A stretch of DNA of 64,000 nt from the NCBI GenBank assembly GCA_000611775.1, contig KK106982.1:6806285-6870284 (forward strand), given 5' to 3'. Numbering within the stretch: the stretch's first letter is position 1; each line of letters starts with the position of its first letter. Below, piece after piece: positions 1 to 11,086 of this stretch. The DNA comes from Umbilicaria muhlenbergii. Its lineage: Eukaryota; Ascomycota; Lecanoromycetes; Umbilicariales; Umbilicariaceae. Below the pieces are notes generated by a model. That model was not told the DNA's origin. It made no database searches and was given only the letters and a program-made list of their open reading frames with translations. The translations under genes and the position numbers were made by a program.

Positions 1-3000
1 TAAGAGACAGGGAGGGTGGTGGGATTGGGGTGGATGGCGGATATGGAGGAGGGGACGGTAGCGGTAGAGTCGGGGAGGGTGGTGAATACAGATGAGGGTT
101 GAGGGGGGAGGGGGGGAGGCGCGGAGGAGATCGATGGCGATCTGGCGGGAGAGGGGGAGCGGATGAGAGGTTTGCGGATGCGGCCGAAGTCGTGGATGGG
201 TTTGGGGATTAGCGAGCCGTGGGCGGAGCGGGGGGTTGGTTTGTCTGTCGTGGGGGATTGACTGGGGGGTTGCGGTGGAGACCGTGGCGGTAGAGGTGGC
301 GCTATTGGTGGGGGCGGCGCTGGGGAGGTGTGGTCGGCGCTTAGGTGACGAGTGTAGGCTTTGGATTTTAGGGGGGGGATGTCGAGAGATCGTCCCTTTC
401 TTTGGGGAGATGGGGGAGGGGCGCCGAAGAGTTGGGTCAGTTGTCGGACGCTGTTTTGACGGACTGGCGCAGGTAGGCGGGGCTCTACGGTGAATGGGTT
501 GGGGATGGCTGAAGATGGGCTTATGGTGTTGTCGGCGCGGATTTGCTGGGTGGAATCTGTGTCCATGGGCGAGTCTTCAGCTGGAGGCGTTGGTGGATGC
601 TCTTTAGTCATGAAAGGCGTTGGATCTTGGTCTATGTATTGTTGTTCCACTGGTTGCTCTTCTCCTTGGTAATTTGCCTTGGCCATTTCGGTCTCGGGAT
701 GGCTTGCCGAGATTGGGACTTGCGTAGCTGTGGTGTTTGGTAGATCTGCCATTTCGGTCTCGGACTGGCTTGCCGTGATTGGAACTTGCGTAGCCGTGTT
801 GTTTGCTAGATCCGCTTGAGGCAATGGATACCCGTCGATGAATCGATAAGTCGAAGGCTGCAGGCTTAGGTGGGCGTTCATGAGCTCGGCAGGGTTCTCG
901 AGAGAGTCAAGTAAGTTATCTCGTTGCATGTGGTGGCTTGTGAAAGGATGTTGAAGGACCAGTCCATCCTTCCCAGGGCTGGCGAGAGCCGAATAAGCCA
1001 ACAGCTTTGGAGATGCTCCCTGCCGAGAATACTGCAATGTTGGCTCTGCATCACCCACTTCCTCGATTTTCGGGATTCCACTCGCAGTGCGCTTCGCAGG
1101 GCTCTTCCTGCTCGTTGTCCCCTTCTGATCTGTGCCGTGTCGACTGCCTTCGGAACTGTCGGTAGCCCAAATGGCACGGTGAGAGCTCGGGCTTCTGCTA
1201 GATATCTTGACCCTCTTCTTCACCTTCATACTTCCCGTAAAGTCGCTCGTCAACGGTCTTCCTCTCAAGAAGTCGAACAGCAATTCCTCCTCTGAAGCTT
1301 GCATCGTAAGCCTACTATTCGCCCTCACCAACCTCTGTTTGCTTTCAGACGTAACGAGGGGCCCTCCATTTCTCGTTGTGTTCACGTTTCGCAGCTGCCT
1401 GACCACCTCCTGCCAATTCCCTATGAGCATCTCCATGACCCTAGCCGTCACGTTCGCTCGCTCAACATGTGCGATCAGGTCAGAGCTTTGCTCGAGCTTG
1501 TCGTTGACCTTTTCCTTCTTTTTCTCTTTGCGGCGCTTCTTTGGGCTGTCGGGGAGAACAAGGAGCCCGCCTGTTTCATTCTCATCGCTAGCCGCGACCT
1601 CGTCCGTCAGGTCTCCAAGCAAGAGCGGGCCCAGTACTACACCCAGAGATCGATAGCCCATGAGCTCGAACGACACCCTTCTATGCCGCTCGCCATCTGT
1701 TCCTGCAATCTTCTCTGCCTCTTCGGCCTTTTCAGCCTCATGTCCGATGAGCGCAGCGAGTCCTAGCACAGCCCAGATGAGGGATACACGGAGTGCAGAA
1801 GTGACGCTTGAGATCGCCAGTGCGATCAATCTTGCTTTGGTCTTGATATTATGGGAATCTGAGAGCTCTGGACTTGGGTGAAGATAGTCAGCAATACTGC
1901 GAAGCGCCTTAAACAGCAAGATGGAACCTAGAAGGCCACCTGGGAGGCCAGCTATCAACTTCTTGAAGACAGAAGCAACGTCGTGAACGCTGTGCGGTAT
2001 GTGTGTCGGCAAGAGGCCGGAACCTATAGTTTGCTGTACTTGGTCTGAAATGCTATCAGCACTGGAGTATTGATGGGCGTAATAGTCGTAGAGTGCATTG
2101 ACCGTGTTCTGCTGACCGGGAACTCGGAACACACCCGGTGTTGTACGGCCTATCGGAGATTAGCCTCAGCTGGCAAATGACAAGGCCACTAGAAAGCAAT
2201 ACCATGCTGAGATAGATACGTAGCCGTTGCTGAGAGACAAGTAGGCAAGGTGAGCTTGTCAACCGCAAACTCGGGAGGCAGCACCAAGATGCTAAGACCA
2301 CTCAGACGCCCAATCTCCTCCAAGCTCTTCCCGTTAAGAATATCCTTGCGACTCCGATCTGATATGCTCGAAATGCTCATCTTTCGTGCTACGCGCTTGT
2401 TCGTAGACTTGACCTTGACGTTGTAGGATGAGGATGTTCGGCGTAATATTTTCCGCATAAGCCAGTTGTTGTGGGATTTTGATGTAATTTTAACGTCTGT
2501 GTGGGTATCCTTGGCTGTGTTTGTCAGATCTTCAGCACAATAACGATATCGGTTGACATACTTATGTCTATAGGCACAGGGGGCTCTGTGAACCGTGGCA
2601 GCCCATGCTTCAGCGCCAGCCTATTGTACTCATCCACAAACCCTTGGATCTCTCGAGAGGATGAACCGGCGGAAGAGTCGGTGAAGATACGGTTGCTGAT
2701 TGTGCTCCAGGTTCCGCTCGTAGGCAGAGACTCAGGACCCGAATCGAATGGACCGTCGAATGGGTTTAAAGCTTGCTCGCTGCTCCCATTGTTTAAACGG
2801 CAGTGGAAAAGAGGTGCTTGCGAATCTTCAGAACTACCGTGGAGTGTAGGTATCACAACGGCCTCCCCATTATCGAGGCTCGGCTGAGTCTTCGGTGGCT
2901 TTTTGGGTTTCGACTTTGGTGAAGACGTTACGATGACGATGCTTCTTCCACTCACCTGGCGGCGTGATTTGGGCGACTCATCGCACAAAGGCTCGTGTTC

Positions 3001-3258
3001 GCTGGTAAACCACGACGCTGGTTTATCCGCACGAGTTGCTGTCATCTTAGGAACCTTGAATGCATCGGGGTTGAGAAGGCCCTGTGTTATTTGGAGATCC
3101 ACTGGTTCGGGTGCGCTCAATTTGCTTGACGGGAAGCGGGTGCGGCCTGGAATAATGAAGGTATCGAGCGACGATCTAGCTCGGGGTCTTCCTGATGGCT
3201 CGTGAATAGTACCATCGGCCTTGCGCCCAAACGGCATCGAGCTCTTAGATGTCCTCAT
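1..3258 (-). CDS. RhoGAP-domain protein (runs off left edge)
   Basis: GTPase-activating protein for Rho-family GTPases, expected to act at the cortex or cytoskeleton. Exons read 3258-2562, 2514-2203 and 2149-1; the two introns (2515-2561 and 2150-2202) have GTATGT/ACAG and GTATTG/ATAG ends. The frame stays open to base 1, so the C-terminus lies outside the window. The RhoGAP domain starts near residue 320: a PGVFRVPG motif carries the expected arginine finger (about R345), and HDVASVFKKLIAGLPG matches the family helix with its conserved lysine. A lysine-rich stretch (KKRRKEKKKEK) and a long Pro/Ser-rich tail follow. The N-terminal ~300 residues are low-complexity and basic. The domain is clear; which Rho GTPase it acts on cannot be told. 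Confidence 0.85.
682..813 (-). repeat. 66-bp in-frame tandem duplication in the RhoGAP tail
   Basis: Two adjacent 66-bp copies (682-747 and 748-813) with a few substitutions, each coding 22 residues that contain a TATQVPI.AS motif and end near ETEMAD. The length is a multiple of three, so the RhoGAP frame is kept. It lies in the disordered tail, far from the catalytic domain. Confidence 0.85.
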
Positions 3259-3633
3259 ATTGATGTTCGTATCTATGTATGCTGCATGATGTTGAACTTG
3301 GTTGCAAAGATTCTGGTACTAGATTTGCATTGTTATTGCGCTAATCTGGGCGTTCTTGCTCTTTGTGCGGTTTGGAAAGGCGCAAACAATGTGTTGACTT
3401 TGGATAAGGAAGTCAATAGAAACGCAAAATAGCACACATAATGAGGCTTGAGAAACTCTGCCTGGTTCCAGAGTGATTATTCTCGAAACCTGAGAATCCG
3501 TATCTATCCAGACCACATGCCCTGCGCCTAAGCGCCATACATCATCATCATGGACGACGCTGGTCCTTTCCCGCCAGCAGATCGGATATAAAACACCACG
3601 CAAATGCAGAGACAATGCGTAACCCACCAAGAA
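3259..3633. other. Intergenic: RhoGAP promoter and SNF4 3' region
   Basis: No gene seen. It must hold the 5' leader of the RhoGAP gene and the 3' UTR of SNF4, both on the minus strand. No distinctive motif was recognised. Confidence 0.6.
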
Positions 3634-5113
3634 CTACTCGAGTTTCGTATCATCGTCTTCACCCTCCAGAAGAATATATTCAAGAATGTCGCTGAGTGTA
3701 AGGACACCGACCAGTCGATTGTCTTCGTCAATTACCACAAATCGATGGACACGAGACTTTCGTATGGTATCAAAGATTGTATCGAGACGGTCCTCCACCG
3801 AACAGGTGTAAATGCCAGGGAAATCCTGAAGGGAGAGTTAGTTTCCAGCTATCATTCCCGGATGTACATAGGCTCACATCTGAACGCTTCTGCAATGCTT
3901 CGCCAACAGTGAGGTTCAATCCGTCATAAGTACCGCCTTTGATCAGAGTAATGACATCCACAGCTTCGAAGACGTTGATGACAACACCTGTGCTAGTCAG
4001 CTTGTACCCTCTGTCACGGGACGACTTCTACACACCGTCACTGTTCAATATTGGTACACTTGAGATGTGTAGATTGACAAGCTGGTGTATGACTTCCATG
4101 ACTGGGGTATCCATCTTCGCCGTTTGGAGATTCTTATACGTGCCAAGATTAAGCTCACTCAGAGGCTTCCGGAGGAATTGTGTTTCGTGTACATTGACAG
4201 CAACGAACTTGAGGATACGATATTGGGTAACGACACTGACGACCATTGCACGCTTGGTCTCGTCATCGACGTCCACCAATGGTATTCGACGAGAGCGAGA
4301 CTCGAGCATGCGCCGGCATGCTTCGTATAGAGGTCGTAAAGGATGGATTGAGACGGACTCGATGGGACTAACACCGATGGCCCGCTCGATATCTATAGTA
4401 TCCCCTCAGCATCTGCAAGCGATGGCACGGAATGACCCCGAGGCGCCTACCACGAAGGCTGTTCAAGCGAAACTGGTCGACCCGGCTTATCGCATCGGGG
4501 TTCTGCCAGTAATACTGGATGAGATTGATGAAGTCGAAGGTGGTCAGGAGGCCAGCGAATGTTGAAGTCTTGGAATCCCAGAGCGGGGCTGACACGATGC
4601 CTATCCGTCACCACGGTCAGCATGGTCAGCCAACGTGTGTTCCACGTCTCTTTGGACGTGCCCACGCGCTTACCGTTCTGGACGAGGATGGAGAGGCTGT
4701 TCTTCACCAGCAGCGCCGTGTCGAAGACGATCAAGCGAAAGCTCAAGGGCAGCACGTCGTAACTCGTCCGGACTTTGAGGAAGTCTCGTATCCGTTTCTG
4801 CCATGCGTCAGAGCGTCCAGTCACAGCGGCAGCGGGGAGGGTGGGAGGCTGCGAATGGCAGGCGCAGGCGCAGGAGCAGGAGCGAGGGCTCCGGTGGGCG
4901 CATGGAGCAGACGAGCTAAGATGATGTGCATGGTGCTTCTGGGCTTACCAGGCCTATGCGTTGGTCCTTGTCCACGGCGCGTTCTTGCTTCTCGGGCGTC
5001 GAGGGAGTCATTGGTCGAGATTGGCCTCGCGGACGACGCAAGTACGACGACGGCTGGACGAAAAAATGCTCGTGACCATGCCGCACGCTCGCGGAGGCGG
5101 GAGGGCTAGTCAT
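3634..5113 (-). CDS. snf4: AMPK/SNF1 complex gamma subunit (SNF4), four CBS domains
   Basis: Regulatory, nucleotide-sensing subunit of the SNF1/AMPK kinase, which controls glucose derepression and energy balance. Six exons: 5113-4949, 4797-4674, 4600-4451, 4392-4036, 3987-3878, 3825-3634, totalling 1098 nt (365 aa). All junctions are GT..AG and in frame. Hallmarks in order: [36 protein letters not shown], a segment with [32 protein letters not shown], and a last CBS motif [20 protein letters not shown] ending [12 protein letters not shown]. Intron 1 (151 nt) uses the acceptor just before AAACGG, which restores the family sequence [17 protein letters not shown]. The disordered N-terminus (~50 aa) starts at the first in-frame ATG. 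Length fits the family. Confidence 0.95.
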
Positions 5114-6116
5114 TCTCGCTAGCCGGCTGGCGGTCGGCTGTTGCGAAAAGGGCGAGAGCAGCCTGAGCCTGCCGGCCTTGCCACGACGCTCGCTTTATCT
5201 TCTTACTCTTACAAAGGCACCGAGGACGACGGTCAGCTTATAGTCCGTGCGGCGCAACGCAGCATCGCCGTGACTTGGGCGCTTCCGTGGCTGTGGCGAG
5301 GTGGGATCAGTCCGGGGAAAAGGGGAGCTGGAGTATATTTAAGGAAGGTCAGGTCGCAGTCGAACATGGCATTTCACGTGAAAAAAGGAAGAACAAAAGG
5401 CGGCCGATCAATGCACCTGAACCAAGTGGGATGGTGAGACTAACGGCCTCGCCTACTCCGCTAATCAGCGTCTCTCCTCCTCTCCCTGTCGCTCAGTCGG
5501 CCAGCCTCCGTCTGGAACTGGAGCAGCATACGAGCGAGTCCGTATCAACACAGACACAACACAGACACGCCGATCGACAGGATCAGCCGACGCAATGGCT
5601 GGATTCTCTTCCTCGAGCATGACTAACAGACCAGATTGAGACTGCTGTCTCCACTTTGGATATCGTTTTAGGCTTTTGCGACTGGACGAGCCGAAGATCT
5701 GCGGCTTTACCCCGGATATGGGCTGGAATCTTACCTACCTGTAGTTTGCGACGACACGCCCCCGGCTCATGGCAAGCTTGATCTCTCCACTGCCTCAGCA
5801 TCCTACTACATCTACCTCCTTGCTTCTACACATCCTTGAGCATGTTTCTACTCTACTTCGCGCTCAGGAATAGACAAGAGACCTGTTGATATGGCATGGT
5901 GGTTTTCGTCACGACACGGACGCTGAACAAAGGTCAACCAAGTAAAGATGAGCCACACTCTATCAACTTTTATTGTGTTGGTGCTCGGCCGTTGCTAAGC
6001 GGCACGCCTTCAAGGAATCAGTGGCTTAACACTGGAATAAGGTGATCGGCAGTCCCAGAACTCACGCTGCAAGTGACCTCCGCTTACAGGCTATGACACG
6101 CTCGAAACCAAGGCCA
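5114..6116. other. Intergenic ~1 kb: SNF4 promoter/leader and RBR gene 3' side
   Basis: No convincing coding potential; the short open frames here lack family features. It should contain the SNF4 promoter, since the gene starts at 5113 and reads leftward, and the end of the RBR transcript. Confidence 0.5.
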
Positions 6117-6906
6117 CTATTTCTGGTGATACCACGAGAAATAAGTGTAGCATCTTGTGCCTGTGAACCACGTGAGTATCATATATTGAGGTCCGACGCC
6201 CGGGATACTTACAATACATGTGATCACAGCCCCCAACTTTCTCGATGTCCACGTTGCATCGGGGACAAGGCCTGACAGTCTGCCTCATTTCCTTTTCCTC
6301 TCTCTTAACTCTTTCTTTAGTCTCGTTTTCCGTCTCCTCTGATATGTCGAAGTCCGCACAGGTCAAACCAGTATGCCACGCGAGCCGGTGAGTGAAGCAC
6401 GTTTTGTACCCGCAATCTACGCAGGTCACGATGGGCGCTGCGTCTCCCGCCTCGTGCAGCTGTCCGCCGTTGCATCCCGTACGAAGACAGCGGCGGAACT
6501 CGGGCATGGCTTCCAACACCTTGAGCACGTCCAGTGCTTCGAAGACTGCAAACGCCTCGGGCTCTGCGTACAGTTTGAGGAAATACTCATCCCAGCGTGC
6601 ACCACACTCAGGGCATCCGATACTGTCTCGTGATTTGTAAGCGAGATCGTCTGTGATCGACTTCGTAATGCAAGCGCGGCAGATGTCGAGACTGTGCGCA
6701 CATGCGGTCGGGAGGTCCTTTGATGCAGGGAAATCGGCCGGTATTTTGGACTCAAAGCAGATACTGCACGTCCGGTTATGGAGACCGGCCAGGCGTGGAG
6801 CCCCGGTCCCAGATGGACGAATAGATTCAAGCCCTTCGTGGACTCTCTTCACTATGCGCCCTACATCGATCCCGGGACCGACTGCTTCACGTTTTCTGTC
6901 AACCAT
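6117..6906 (-). CDS. Compact RBR (RING-IBR-RING) E3 ubiquitin ligase
   Basis: Predicted RBR-type ubiquitin ligase, which passes ubiquitin through a thioester on RING2. Exons 6906-6213 and 6160-6117 join across a 52-nt intron (GTAAGT..CACAG) to give 245 aa. Splicing completes RING2: CPRCNVDIEKVGGCDHMYC is followed by TRCYTYFSWYHQK and a stop. RING1 is TCSICFESKIPAD...CAHSLDICRACI...CPECG (from about residue 46). The IBR carries CVDCGYKTCFTHRLAWH. The GGC before DHMYC matches the catalytic-cysteine position of Parkin-type RING2. No UBA, UBL or other accessory domain is visible, so this is a near-minimal RBR. Its substrate is unknown. Confidence 0.88.
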
Positions 6907-7886
6907 GGCTACTGGCTTGTGGGTGCGGTCTTAACTCTGATGTAGGAGGATATAAAAGAAAGAAAGGACATCTTTGAAACCAAAGACGCAAGGGTTCAAC
7001 TTCCGAGAACATTAGAGTCACATCTTCAAAGACAATGGTACATGAAACACGAACGAAGAAGGAACGATTGCCCTGAGCAATTAGCCTGCGTATTACTCTA
7101 GGTCAGGAAGGGATGTTTCCAGAAGTATCTGAGAAATTGCATTCGCCCTGAAAAGGGCCAAGAAGAAAAGAATAGTTTCCAAGACAGTCTCCTTTTTTCG
7201 ATCGAGAATTTGAGCCGTCTTTCCAAGGCGTCGTTTTAGAGATTTTACGATATAATGTTGATTAACTTGAAAGAAGCCGATGAACTTTAGATTTAGTAGC
7301 CATTCGCGGCGGATGCGCTCCCATGATGCCTTAGGAGGTTGTGGCCCTAGGTTCTGTCATTCCTTAACGTGAAGAACAAGTGTAGCCGTCCTGTGACGAG
7401 AAATGCGTGTACGGGGAGAGGCTTGCCATATATATCATTGACTAAATATTAATATTCGTGGGCTTGAGATCGTGCGAACATCAAGTGTTTGTTGACCTAT
7501 CCCGGTCCATGATAGCACACTGCATGATACTTGGAGAACGGCGTCGGAGAACGACACCTCTTGTTCATAACATGAGTAAAAGTTGAGATGGGCAACAGAG
7601 AGTGTGAGAAGGCAAGAGAGTGTGGAAAGTCGGCGGCTGAAGAGCTGGAGAGCCGGCACGGCTGGTAGCGAGCAATTGGCTTCGATGATGGCGGGGAGGC
7701 GAGGAAGCGAGGTAGCTTAGCCGATCCCATCACGCCCATTTACCCCTCATGCCCCTCACTGCAACCACCCCGTCGGCCCTCCACTGTTGCAGGCATGGGT
7801 TGATCCTTCGAGGATTGCGCAATTGCGCAGCCTCATTCCTACATAGTGGCAACTCTGCATACCTTTTGCTGTAGCGCTTCACCGCC
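6907..7886. other. Divergent intergenic region, RBR gene / DAK gene
   Basis: Shared upstream region of two divergent genes. No coding sequence was recognised. A TATAAAAG-like string lies near 6950, but on the plus strand, where it does not suit the minus-strand RBR gene. A strong palindrome near the DAK end is listed separately. Confidence 0.5.
7814..7829. promoter_or_regulatory. Palindromic bZIP-like site upstream of DAK
   Basis: Contains ATTGCGCAAT (7814-7823), a perfect palindrome equal to the C/EBP-type bZIP consensus, inside a longer 14-bp perfect palindrome (7816-7829). It ends about 57 bp before the DAK start codon. That it is a regulatory site is inference from symmetry and position. 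Confidence 0.35.
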
Positions 7887-9781
7887 ATGTCAGGTAGGTG
7901 ACCCTCCTATCCGCGTGGGCAGAGTCATTCCCACCAACGTTCATGACCTCTAGCCAAACATTTCATCAACGATCCAACCCACGCTGTCCATACAGCCTTA
8001 CGCTCCCTGACCTTCACCAATCCCTCCCTAGTCTTTGATGAACCAAACAAGATAGTCTATCGCCACCCTGCCGCAACTGCTTCAACCTCTTCAAACGTCT
8101 CCATTGTCTGCGGTGGAGGCTCCGGCCACGAACCTGGCTTCCCCGGCTACGTTGGCCGTGGTCTGCTTACCGCTTGCGTTGCTGGGACCATCTTTGCATC
8201 TCCCGGTGCCGACCAAATTCGAACATGTCTACAGCATCGGTTGCCCCCAGATTCAAAGGGAACCTTGGTAGTTGTCATGAACTATACCGGGGATATATTA
8301 AATTTTGGCATGGGCGTCGAGAGAGCCAGGGCTATGGGAAAGAAGGTTGAGATGGTGGTCGTACAAGATGACGTTGGGGTTGGAAGGGCCAAGAGCGGTA
8401 AAGTGGGCAGAAGAGGCATATCTGGGACAGTGCTTGTGGTTAAGATGTGTGGGGCGTTGGCGGAAATGGGGGCCGAGTTGGAAGAATGTGCAAAAGTCGG
8501 AAAGCTGGTGATTGATAATGTGGTCAGCGTTGGCGCAAGTCTCAGTAGGGTGCATGTGCCTGGACGAGCGGTGGAGGAGGCAAAAGAGGAAGAAGAACGC
8601 CTTGGTTTGGGTTGGGTGGAAATTGGGATGGGCATCCATAACGAACCGGGCTGTGAGAAGGTACAAGAGGATTTGCCAGGCTTAGTGAGGAAAATGCTTG
8701 CGCAAATGCTGGATCAGAATGATAAGAATAGAGTATACGTGAATATTGATAAATCGGATGAGACGGTGCTACTTATCAATAATTTTGGCGGCGTGAGCAA
8801 TCTGGAGCTGGGTGCTATCACGACCGAAGTCGTGACGCAGCTGAAGAAAGACTATGATCTTAAGCCGTTGAGAATAGTTGCAGGGACACTCAACGGTAGC
8901 CTGAACGGGCTGGGCTTTAGCATATCTGTCTTGAAGCTAAGGGTAACTGGTCTCGGCGCCGGAAAATCGATGCTTGAACTTCTAGATGCACCAGCCGAAG
9001 CCATCGGATGGCCGAGATCGATCAGTACGGAAACTTGGGAGAAGCAGTATGGCGAGACAAATCAGAAAGTCGAGACCGAAGAAGAAGAAACACAGCCGAG
9101 TAACCTGAAAGGTGGGTCCAGATTCCATACTGTACTTTACAGTTTACGCGGCTGACAGAACCAGCGGACCCTTCACAAGTCAAGGAGGCACTTCGTTCCG
9201 GTCTCGAGCGCCTCATTGCCGCCGAACCCGATGTGACAAAATACGACAGCATAGTCGGCGACGGCGACTGCGGCATCGGCCTCAAACGCGGCGCAGATGG
9301 AATCCTGAATTTGTTTGTGCGTACCGAGATAACAGATGACGCCGTAGTCACGCTCTCCAAGATTGTCCAAGTTGTCGAAAACACAATGGATGGCACGTCC
9401 GGCGCGCTCTACGCCATCTTCCTCAACGCTCTCGCTCATTACTTACGAAGTCAAGACACGACTTCGCCGACGGCTGTCACGCCACAGATCTGGGCCAGGG
9501 CACTTAAGCTGTCGTTGCAGAAGCTGGGACAGTACACACCTGCTCAGCCGGGCGATCGCACGCTGGTGGATGCTTTGGCTCCGTTTGTGGAGACGCTTGA
9601 CAAGACGGGGAATGTGAAGGAAGCAGCAGCTGCTGCAAAGAAGGGTGCGGAGAGCACGAAGAACATGAAGGCGAGTTTGGGGAGGTCGGTGTATGTGGGT
9701 GGGGATAGCTGGCACGGGGTGCCTGATCCGGGGGCGCATGGGTTGAGCGAGTTTTTGACGGGGCTTGCAGATGGACTGTAA
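7887..9781 (+). CDS. dak1: Dihydroxyacetone kinase (ATP-dependent, DhaK+DhaL fused)
   Basis: Phosphorylates dihydroxyacetone (and glyceraldehyde) with ATP; used in glycerol/DHA use and detoxification, normally cytosolic. Three exons: 7887-7893 (only 7 nt), 7954-9111, 9159-9781; 1788 nt, 595 aa. The 60-nt and 47-nt introns have GTAGGT..CTAG and GTGGGT..ACAG ends. The DhaK domain shows CGGGSGHEPG, NYTGDILNFG, GRRGISGTVLV and MGIHNEPG with the substrate-binding histidine (about H231). The DhaL domain shows GDGDCGIGLKRGA (about residues 422-434) and NTMDGTSGALY for ATP binding. Length matches fungal DAKs. It is convergent with the SmD2 gene, with only about 115 bp between the stop codons. Confidence 0.95.
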
Positions 9782-9896
9782 TCTTGGGTATTTTAGACAC
9801 TTGGACGAGATATCTACCGTTACTTGCTTTTCAACGCCTCAATGTCCGCGAGATATCTTAGAACACGTAGCCAAGCCCACACTGTATTACATAGCA

Positions 9897-10503
9897 TCAA
9901 CTCAACAAGACTAGGATAACCGAATCCCCTCTCAAAAACCTAAACATCCACAGTATTAGCAGACGGTCCTCCAACCAATGTATCTGTCAAGCCCGGGCAA
10001 CCCCTCCCCATCGCGCACGAAACGTCAAGAGCACCTACATCTTACTGATAAAGCGATCCTTATTCACCGGCCTCCCCTTCTTCCCGCCCGCCACCCGCGG
10101 CGTCTCCGTCCACATCTCCTTGACATTCTCCAGTACCATGTTGCAGTGCCTGTCGAACGCCTTCACTCTGGCGAGGAGCTTGCGGTTGTTACGGCATGAG
10201 ATGAGGACCTGGGTATGCGAGCGCACGGCGGTCTGGAGAATCGATAGAGGGCCGGAGGTGAATTCGTATTCTTCAAGTTGCGCGATTTCGTATTCGCTGT
10301 GGGAGAGTGTTAGTGGGAGGCCGGGGTGCTGAGGATGGGGTTGGGAAGGGAAGGGAGGGGAAGGGTGTGCGGGCAGGTGAACACACATGAGCTCGTTGCG
10401 AGGCTTGTTGAGCAGGTCTCTGAAGGATCGTTAGCGGCGTGCTGCGCGGTGATGTCATGAGAGGGCGGGGATGAGTCACGGACTGGATCTTTGCGTCGGC
10501 CAT
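9897..10503 (-). CDS. smd2: Small nuclear ribonucleoprotein SmD2
   Basis: Core Sm protein of the U1, U2, U4 and U5 snRNPs. Four exons: 10503-10484, 10419-10387, 10296-10039, 9939-9897; 354 nt, 117 aa, the usual SmD2 length. The assembled protein has [59 protein letters not shown] and a C-terminal [13 protein letters not shown] strand, all hallmarks of the family. The first donor is the unusual GTCCGT, chosen because it alone keeps the frame into DLLNKPRNE. The last intron (99 nt) is long for this locus. The gene is divergent from the Spt21/Ams2-type gene. Confidence 0.93.
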
Positions 10504-11086
10504 GTTGCGGGTATAAAGTGTATGGTCGGCACCTCTTGGTTTTCTCGCTGTCGCTGCTGTGCCTGAAAGCTCGAAGGTCCAGAATTACTCTTTCTAGCCT
10601 AGTACACGCGGCCTCCCATTGGCTGAGCTCAATCTCAGCCGCTGACATAAGGAAGACAAGGAACGAAAGAGGGTCCTCGGCTGTTTGTGAACTAGCGCCA
10701 GTCACGAGTCACGAACGCGTCTTCCAGCCATTCTTCGTCTTCTTCTTCGTCCTTTGCTGTGGGGCCATCCGCCAATTCACCCAGGTACCGCGAGGGCTGA
10801 GGTCGCGGTTCTTCTCCACTGCATTCCGCGCTTCAGTTCATGATTGACGGCTTTCTTCAGGGATTCTCCAAACCACCCGAGAAATCACCTGCAAGTACTG
10901 ACATCCGTTACCTTCTACTCACCTTATGCACACGCCCCGACGAGGCGACTACCCGTGCTCAGCCCGAAACCGAGAGTGTCCTCAACTCAACCACCTTTCC
11001 ATTCATTAACACCAGCCATTCTGTCTCTCTCACAAAGCAGAAAACGCAAACCTGGCTCCCTAACGTGAGAAACGTGAAGGCATTCA
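10504..11086. other. Divergent promoter region, SmD2 / Spt21-Ams2-type gene
   Basis: 583 bp between two divergent start codons. No coding potential was recognised. A duplicated GTCACGA-like motif lies near 10700-10715. Confidence 0.5.

Noticed and set aside
4916-4948. 33-nt intron in SNF4
   Set aside because: Too short for this genome, and the family sequence KRIRDFLK is recovered only with the 151-nt intron.
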